A stretch of 11,464 bases of DNA from JBFMDN01 sp040753915 (GTDB lineage Bacteria; Desulfobacterota; Desulfomonilia; Desulfomonilales; Desulfomonilaceae). The notes below the pieces were generated by a model. That model worked only from the letters and a program-made list of their open reading frames with translations. It did no database searches and was not told where the DNA came from. The translations under genes and the position numbers were made by a program. Below, piece by piece: positions 6,473 through 11,464 of this stretch. Numbering within the stretch: the first letter of the stretch is position 1; every line of letters begins with the position of its first letter. Location of the stretch: positions 1 to 11,464 of the forward strand of contig JBFMDN010000109.1 of NCBI GenBank assembly GCA_040753915.1, written 5' to 3'.

Positions 6473-7849
6473 TCAACAGCGCAGCGTCTCCATGAACAGA
6501 TCCATGAAGGATTCTGCTTCCGGGCGGGTGAGTTGCCATCCGGAAACAGCCATTACGAGATTGAGCCTGTTCCGATAGGAGTAGACGGTAAGGACCAGGG
6601 GGGTGCTCCCGATCAGCTTGTAGCCTATTCCATGCATCTCCGTTATTTGGCCGTCACCTACGGTGGTGGGGTAGGAATCGAGGGTTGGCTTGCCGTTTTC
6701 GATTTCCGGCCACACCACTCCGAGGAGTGTGATGGCCATCGAAAATTGATGCCTCTGCACGATGCGATGGACGATCTTTTGCCGTTTGTTAAAGGAAAGC
6801 ACGCTTGCCCAGCGGATCATTTTGGCAACATTGTCGTAGTGCATGAGATCCATCTGTCTCCGAAGTTGATTAATTCGGGCGACGGAGATTGAATGCACCA
6901 ATTTGTCGCGATCTCTCCGGTGCTCCGGGCGGGTCTCGAAAAACAGGGCACTGACGCTGTTGCTGTGGTCGAATTCTTCGTATCTGCCCCGTATGTTCAT
7001 GGTCAGCGCAGTGGTCACAACGCCGGTTTTGACATTTCGCCTATCGTTCCACCGCTCTATCGCAAGGCTACTGGCGGCCGTCAGCAAATCGATAAAAGCT
7101 CCCCGTTTCTTCAGCGACGTCAATCCAATGCGAGTAGTTTCCTCTACCGTAAGATTTCTCTTTATGTGATACTGCCTCTTTTCTGTGGGCAACCCGTTCC
7201 CGGCTGGCAGGGTGGGCCTCGATATGACTGGCATCAGGGCGAGTCGAGCAGTGTAATACTTGTCTTTCCACGTCCGCTTCCGAGCCGTAACGGTCCGTTT
7301 CCTGGAAGTCGACAGCGCATAGGGCTGCGTGGCGCTAGAATCAGGCCTTGCCCCCTCAACCATTTCTTTGTAGTTGAGCACACAGGATCTGCCGAGCTCG
7401 GAAGCCGAAGCCCCGTCGAAAGCCGCGTGATGAACCACTAATGCTACTACATGGAAGTCAGTGGAAACCCGAAAAAGGTGCAGCTCGCCAGGCAACTCCT
7501 TACGAAGATCCCAGTCTCGGTCCAGACTCGGGGCCAAGCGGTTCAGGACAGCTTCAAGCAGTGGCGTGGACATCTCATAGGTCTTCAGGTCGGACAGCGT
7601 AACGGGGAATTCGAGATCCGGCCTCGGATGCCAGTAGAGGCGATGCCTGAGGTTGGTCCTCGTTTCCCTCAAGCAACTTTGGAGCTGGGGAAACGCCTTC
7701 ACAGCCTTTGCAACTGCCACTTTGGCCAGCTCTTCGTTTAACGGACCCCTGATTTCGAGAGCGATCACCAGCACGTTTCTTGTGTTGGATCCGGTGGCAA
7801 GCGCAATCATCTCGGAGTTGGGATCCAGGAATTCAACAGCATGATCCAT
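6473..7849 (-). CDS. Stand-alone condensation-fold acyltransferase, copy B
   Basis: This 458-residue protein of the chloramphenicol-acetyltransferase/condensation fold has the active-site motif HHAAFDG (140-146; His141 would be the base and Asp145 structural). Such enzymes join an acyl group from a thioester to an alcohol or amine. Relatives include NRPS condensation domains, PapA-type acyltransferases, WS/DGAT and alcohol acetyltransferases. It has no signal peptide, helix anchor, adenylation or carrier domain. A second conserved block, NIRGRY...SNSVS (about 285-299), and WPEIENG...DSY (380-393) are shared with the neighbouring paralog at 8000-9412. I prefer ATG 7849, with AAAGG 6 nt upstream. 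The frame is open to 7948, but those 33 residues are low-quality and a predicted promoter overlaps them. The donor and acceptor are unknown. Confidence 0.8.
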   Translation of the reverse strand: MDHAVEFLDPNSEMIALATGSNTRNVLVIALEIRGPLNEELAKVAVAKAVKAFPQLQSCLRETRTNLRHRLYWHPRPDLEFPVTLSDLKTYEMSTPLLEAVLNRLAPSLDRDWDLRKELPGELHLFRVSTDFHVVALVVHHAAFDGASASELGRSCVLNYKEMVEGARPDSSATQPYALSTSRKRTVTARKRTWKDKYYTARLALMPVISRPTLPAGNGLPTEKRQYHIKRNLTVEETTRIGLTSLKKRGAFIDLLTAASSLAIERWNDRRNVKTGVVTTALTMNIRGRYEEFDHSNSVSALFFETRPEHRRDRDKLVHSISVARINQLRRQMDLMHYDNVAKMIRWASVLSFNKRQKIVHRIVQRHQFSMAITLLGVVWPEIENGKPTLDSYPTTVGDGQITEMHGIGYKLIGSTPLVLTVYSYRNRLNLVMAVSGWQLTRPEAESFMDLFMETLRC

Positions 7850-7945
7850 ATGCAGCCTTTCTTGGGGCTTCTGCAGCCGATCGTCATCGGTGGCCAGCGA
7901 TTGTGGCTGTTCCTTCCCGCGCGAATGCCGGTGCGAATGCCATGT

Positions 7946-7973
7946 CATATAGTATCCATATCATACGTAACAA
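7946..7973 (-). promoter_or_regulatory. Possible promoter for the downstream acyltransferase gene
   Basis: Read on the minus strand, TTGTTA (7973-7968) lies 16 nt before TATATG (7951-7946) in an A/T-rich patch between the two acyltransferase genes. Transcription would begin near 7939, downstream of the longest possible start at 7948. This supports translation from ATG 7849, and suggests that this copy can be expressed separately from the one upstream of it. Confidence 0.35.
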
Positions 7974-7999
7974 GAGACAGTCCTCTCAGACGGGCTGCA

Positions 8000-9412
8000 T
8001 CATGACCCGCCGGCTCCGAATGGGCGGTCGAGCAAGACCTCTGCAAGGAGCTTTATGAAGCGTTCAGTCTCAGCCAATGTGAAGTGGGAGGCCAAGGACA
8101 TCAGTTGAAGATTCAAGCTCTTGCGAAACGTATAGGCGCCGAGAATCAGTGGACAGTGATAGCCCAGCTTGTAGGGAAGGGCATGGAATTCAGTGAGGTC
8201 AAGGTCTCCTGCCCGAGTCAGGTACGAATCCCCCGTCAGTCTCCCGTTCCGAACCTCGGGCCACATGATTCCGAACGGTGCTATCAAGAGAGGAATGACC
8301 GGCATTTGACATAACGCATGAGCTATTCTCTGCCTAATGGCCAATGGGAGGCAGCTCATAGCACTCGCCAGGGTGCCTGTAGCTTGAGCAAGCCTCACGT
8401 CTGCCATGCTGGCGAACTGCTCCTCACGACAATTGGCAATCGCGCGCGAGAACTCCTCGGAAGTGGCTCGCTCATGGGGCCTGAATTTCAGAACAATCGA
8501 GGAGCTGTTGCTCGGAGCCTCAGCGTCACCGAATCTACCCCGCATCTGTACTGTGACGCAAATGGCTACCACCCCCCGCGGAACATCCAGTGCGTCGTTC
8601 CATTCATCGACAGCGGTTCCGAGAGCCCCGACGAGAACATCCATGAAAGGCTTCTTGGCTCTCGACAAGTGGCCGATGACATTTGCAGTCTGTTCGCGGG
8701 TGAGCACGGATTTCACGTAGTGATTGCCGGGCATTTCCGGGTGACCGCTTCCTCTGGGAATGGTCGGCCTGCTTCCCATCATAGTCAGAGATTTCTTGAT
8801 AAGAAAAAGGGTGTCATGCCACTTTCCCGTTTTCAGTTCCACTACTTGATTTTTCACGCCCGAGGAATGCTGTGTCTCACTGGCCCATGCGGGTTCTTCA
8901 CCGGTCACGATCTGGTGATAGTGGGCAAGCAGCTCTCTGAAGAACGAGGAAAGAGTCCATCCGTCGGCAGCCGCGTGATGGACAAGCGCCAGCAGGCTAT
9001 GACGGTCCTCAGCCACACGAATTAAGTGAAACTCTGTGGGAGATGTCCTCAGAAGATCCCACTCTTTTTCGATGCTCTGATGAAGATGGCGGAGCAACAA
9101 TCGCTGAAAAGGGATCGACGGATCAGCCCCGGTCATCTCTGAGAATCGTAGTTCAGGAAGGGCGTCGGGATCGCGAACCCATGTCAAGCGCCGTTTCCCC
9201 GAAACCTCTATCGGCTTCACACTGCTTGCGAACTGAGGAAAATGTTCCACCGCCCGCCTCAATGCCGAGCCCATGGCCTCAACATTAGTCGGACCTTCCA
9301 CGTCAAAGCCGAATATCATGATATTCTTCGCATCCGGGTAGTTGGATAACACCATGATTTCGGACAACCCGTCGAGCACACCGAGAACGTTATCGCTCTT
9401 GCCCTTTGCCAT
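8000..9412 (-). CDS. Stand-alone condensation-fold acyltransferase, copy A
   Basis: This 470-residue protein has the same fold as its downstream neighbour, with active-site motif HHAAADGW (145-152; His146 base, Asp150). It shares the architecture throughout: an N-terminal segment like FDVEGPTNVEAMGSALRRAV, matching EIRGPLNEELAKVAVAKAV in the other copy, then VQMRGRF...SNSSS near 288-305 and WPEVRNG...DSYLTR near 384-400. The two differ widely outside these blocks, so this is an old duplication. ATG 9412 is supported by GAGGGA 3-4 nt upstream and by the absence of a good alternative. It has no carrier or adenylation domain, no signal peptide and no anchor. The 150-nt gap to copy B and the common direction make an operon possible. 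A role in making a lipid, polyketide or peptide ester is inferred from the fold only. Confidence 0.8.
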   Translation of the reverse strand: MAKGKSDNVLGVLDGLSEIMVLSNYPDAKNIMIFGFDVEGPTNVEAMGSALRRAVEHFPQFASSVKPIEVSGKRRLTWVRDPDALPELRFSEMTGADPSIPFQRLLLRHLHQSIEKEWDLLRTSPTEFHLIRVAEDRHSLLALVHHAAADGWTLSSFFRELLAHYHQIVTGEEPAWASETQHSSGVKNQVVELKTGKWHDTLFLIKKSLTMMGSRPTIPRGSGHPEMPGNHYVKSVLTREQTANVIGHLSRAKKPFMDVLVGALGTAVDEWNDALDVPRGVVAICVTVQMRGRFGDAEAPSNSSSIVLKFRPHERATSEEFSRAIANCREEQFASMADVRLAQATGTLASAMSCLPLAIRQRIAHALCQMPVIPLLIAPFGIMWPEVRNGRLTGDSYLTRAGDLDLTEFHALPYKLGYHCPLILGAYTFRKSLNLQLMSLASHFTLAETERFIKLLAEVLLDRPFGAGGS

Positions 9413-9872
9413 CGTCCCTCACTCATTGGGGAATTGTCTTGAATCGCATCAGGCAGGAACCTAGCCATGAGGCTGGTGCCCCGTGGCAGTTGCCGTGAGA
9501 AGTATCCGAATTCCTTGCAGAGGATCGATGGGCAGGCCTGCCCTCTGGAAAAGGACTCCCGAGCTTGCTGAAAGAGAAGCTCCGACTATTTTGCAAACGG
9601 TCCTCCGCCCCCGGCACGGGCTATGGCCCAACACTCTCCTTCGAGATAGCACTCCAGAATGCATATTCAGCATACTTCATTGGTGTCGCCCGCGTCAACC
9701 TCGACCTGTCCTGTGCTGCACAGGCGTCTAGGGAGCATGCCGTGATCGTGACGGAGCGTGAGAGTCTTTCGGATTCGCGCAATCGCAAAATGGTGCGGAG
9801 CCAAGGCAGGAACCCAATCTGCGCACAAGGCTGCACGCCGTGCAGATTCGGAGCCCGTTTTCGCCGTTGCCG
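9413..9872. other. 460-nt gene-free gap rich in short palindromes
   Basis: No open frame here has a ribosome site, a domain or protein-like composition. Structure seen: a 14-bp perfect palindrome GGGCAGGCCTGCCC (9530-9543), a hairpin CCTGTG/CACAGG with loop CTG (9710-9724), and CTGCACG-C-CGTGCAG (9831-9845). The gap must hold the promoter of acyltransferase copy A and the end of the kinase transcript, but I see no convincing -35/-10 pair. It could also contain a decayed gene; I cannot identify one. Confidence 0.4.
9816..9848 (-). terminator. Hairpin after the kinase gene, weak terminator candidate
   Basis: AATCTGC (9816-9822) and GCAGATT (9842-9848) pair in a stem that encloses the palindrome CTGCACG-C-CGTGCAG. 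It lies about 25 nt downstream of the kinase stop on the minus strand. Only a short GGGTTCC follows, so Rho-independent termination would be weak. Confidence 0.3.
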
Positions 9873-11396
9873 TTAGACGCCGTCAAGAACATGACGTACG
9901 GCTCGGAGCAGCTCCCTCATGTTGAAGGGCTTGATGACCGTGCCCTTGGCTTCGGAGTCGAGAAATGACTTTGTATCTCCCTTGATGGCGAGGCCGCTTG
10001 CGATCAGAGCTTTCACCTGCGGGTCGATCTTTAGCAACTCCTCAAGACATTGCTTTCCCCCCATCTCTGGCATAATGAGGTCGAGAATGACCAGGGAGAC
10101 GTTGGTTCGTTCCCTCCTGTAAATCTCGACGGCCTCTTTTCCACTCCCTGCTGTAATGACCGAATAGCCAGCTTTCTCGAGGATTCTCTTGGCCAAATCC
10201 CTGATCATTGGCTCATCATCCACCACCAGAATCGTTTCAACTCCGCCAGCCGGTGTCGTTGCCGACCATTTCTGTTCCGCAGCGGTCTTGGCCGGACCGG
10301 CGGCCGGAAGGTACACGGAAAAGGTCGTCCCTTTCCCGATATCGCTCTCACAGGTGATATGGCCACCGTGCATCTTTACGATGCCAAACGTCGTAGCAAG
10401 ACCAAGGCCCGTGCCGTCTCCAAGTCCCTTGGTCGTGAAGAAAGGCTCGAAGATGTGCTGTCGGATCTCCTCTGCCACCCCGTGACCGGTGTCAGAAACC
10501 CTGAGCAGGACGTACGGCCCAGGTGCCAAATCCGTATGACTCCTGCAATAATCCTCGTCGACCATCACGTTCCGCGTCTCGATTGTCAGCGTGCCGCCCT
10601 CCGGCATGGCATCTTGCGCGTTCAGTGCCAAGTTTATGAGCATTTGCTCAATCTGGGTGGAATCGGCTCGCACGAGGTCTAATCCCTCTTCCAAACGGAG
10701 GTCGATTTCTATCATCTTGGGAATCGTTCGATACAGGAGTCTTTCAGTAGCCCTTACGTCGTCATTGAGGTTGATGAATTCGAACTTTGTGTCGATTTTT
10801 CTGCTGAACGTGAGGATCTGTTTGACGAGGTCCGCTCCGCGGTGAGCGGCCTGACGGATCGCATCAATCTCGTCGAATTTCATCCTTTTTTCGGCAAGGT
10901 CCATTTCAAGCAGCTCCGCATGACCGGAAATGATGTGCAGGAGATTATTGAAGTCGTGGGCTATACCACCAGCGAGCGTTCCCACCGCTTCCATCTTCTG
11001 GGCCTGCCGTAATTGCTCCTCCAATTGCCTTTGTTGGGTAATGTCCTCCACTATGGCCTGACATCCGGTGATAGTCCCGTCCCGGTCGGAGAGTGGCGTC
11101 AAAAGCAGCCTGAGATGCGACTGTTTGCCCCACTTGCTCAGGTAAGGAATTTCCCTCAATATTCGGACACCCGTTCGCATGCAGGATTGAAAGGCTGCCG
11201 AGACTCCCGACTCGACTAGGTTCGGTAACTCGAACATGTTGATCGCCTTGGTAGCCGCTACGGACGGAGAGCCCATGACTTCCAAGACCATCCGATTCAC
11301 CTCAAGGATATTGCCCTGGGTGTCAACCGAAAGTATTCCCCAGAATCCACGGTCTACGATGACGTGTGGGTCGTGTGGACCCTGTAATGTTCTCAT
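9873..11396 (-). CDS. PAS-containing hybrid sensor histidine kinase/response regulator
   Basis: This 507-residue cytosolic kinase has no membrane segment. In order: a PAS sensor with PAC (about 12-120), a HisKA dimerisation domain with the phospho-His in GGIAHDFNNLL (H147), a HATPase_c domain, and a C-terminal receiver. The HATPase_c domain has the N box around N255-N259, DTGHG at 302-306, FEPFFTTK at 317-324 and GTGLGLA at 328-334. The receiver has the acidic pair DD393-394, phospho-acceptor D439, S467 and K489. All catalytic residues are present, so phosphate can pass from H147 to D439. No output domain or separate regulator gene adjoins it, so it likely signals to a distant phosphotransfer protein or regulator. 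The PAS ligand is unknown. ATG 11396 follows an in-frame TAG about 17 nt upstream and has no good ribosome site. A slightly later start is possible, but the PAS domain is complete. The gene is fully inside the window. Confidence 0.92.
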   Translation of the reverse strand: MRTLQGPHDPHVIVDRGFWGILSVDTQGNILEVNRMVLEVMGSPSVAATKAINMFELPNLVESGVSAAFQSCMRTGVRILREIPYLSKWGKQSHLRLLLTPLSDRDGTITGCQAIVEDITQQRQLEEQLRQAQKMEAVGTLAGGIAHDFNNLLHIISGHAELLEMDLAEKRMKFDEIDAIRQAAHRGADLVKQILTFSRKIDTKFEFINLNDDVRATERLLYRTIPKMIEIDLRLEEGLDLVRADSTQIEQMLINLALNAQDAMPEGGTLTIETRNVMVDEDYCRSHTDLAPGPYVLLRVSDTGHGVAEEIRQHIFEPFFTTKGLGDGTGLGLATTFGIVKMHGGHITCESDIGKGTTFSVYLPAAGPAKTAAEQKWSATTPAGGVETILVVDDEPMIRDLAKRILEKAGYSVITAGSGKEAVEIYRRERTNVSLVILDLIMPEMGGKQCLEELLKIDPQVKALIASGLAIKGDTKSFLDSEAKGTVIKPFNMRELLRAVRHVLDGV

Positions 11397-11464
11397 GCAA
11401 GCGTCTGTGGCCTACGCATGAGGTCGTTTTTGGGTCGTGTGGCACTCCCCCTCCAAACGTATGT

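Noticed and set aside
6893..7441. 182-codon plus-strand frame antisense to acyltransferase copy B
   Set aside because: The minus-strand gene with its HHxxxDG motif explains the region; the plus frame has no domain.
9565..9876. 103-codon plus-strand frame in the gap before the kinase stop
   Set aside because: There is no recognisable motif, the end is Arg/Cys-rich, it overlaps the kinase end and lacks a convincing start region.

Overview
The window is a moderately GC-rich bacterial chromosomal segment. Its 5' half carries plus-strand genes for phosphate uptake, a haem/flavin membrane reductase and a metallo-hydrolase. Its 3' half carries three minus-strand genes: two related condensation-fold acyltransferases and a hybrid sensor kinase. 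The mix fits an environmental anaerobe or Gram-negative of the Desulfobacterota/Nitrospirota type: palindromic GTCA...TGAC repeats, a PiT plus DUF47 pair, an 'AHDFNNLL' hybrid kinase and stand-alone HHxxxDG acyltransferases. This taxonomic guess is an inference and weak. No phage, plasmid, transposase, CRISPR, tRNA or rRNA gene is visible.

Layout. 1-527: non-coding, with a large inverted repeat of a dispersed palindromic family (29-97), a decayed second hairpin and a possible promoter. 528-2181: a low-affinity PiT phosphate permease and its PhoU-like DUF47 partner, 19 nt apart and almost certainly one operon. 2402-3241: an exported PstS-like phosphate-binding protein with no PstC/A/B permease genes next to it. 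3242-3940: a 699-nt gap with two tandem hairpin repeats, a good sigma70-type promoter and a hairpin-rich stretch that could be a long structured leader or small RNA. 3941-5446: a six-helix ferric-reductase/NADPH-oxidase-like protein with complete bis-haem, FAD and NAD(P) motifs, followed by a tiny single-helix membrane protein. 5710-6378: an MBL-fold hydrolase with a complete two-metal site, preceded by an extended -10 promoter flanked by an 8-bp inverted repeat.

The minus-strand block converges on the MBL gene. From upstream to downstream it holds a PAS-HisKA-HATPase-receiver hybrid kinase (11396-9873), a 460-nt gap, and two tandem paralogous condensation-fold proteins (9412-8000 and 7849-6473). 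Neither has an attached adenylation or carrier domain.

The phosphate genes plausibly work together: PstS-like capture or sensing, PiT transport and DUF47 regulation. The reductase and small membrane protein form a redox pair. The two acyltransferases probably esterify or amidate a shared or related product that cannot be named from sequence. The most unexplained elements are the tandem acyltransferase pair and the structured leader at 3433-3940.
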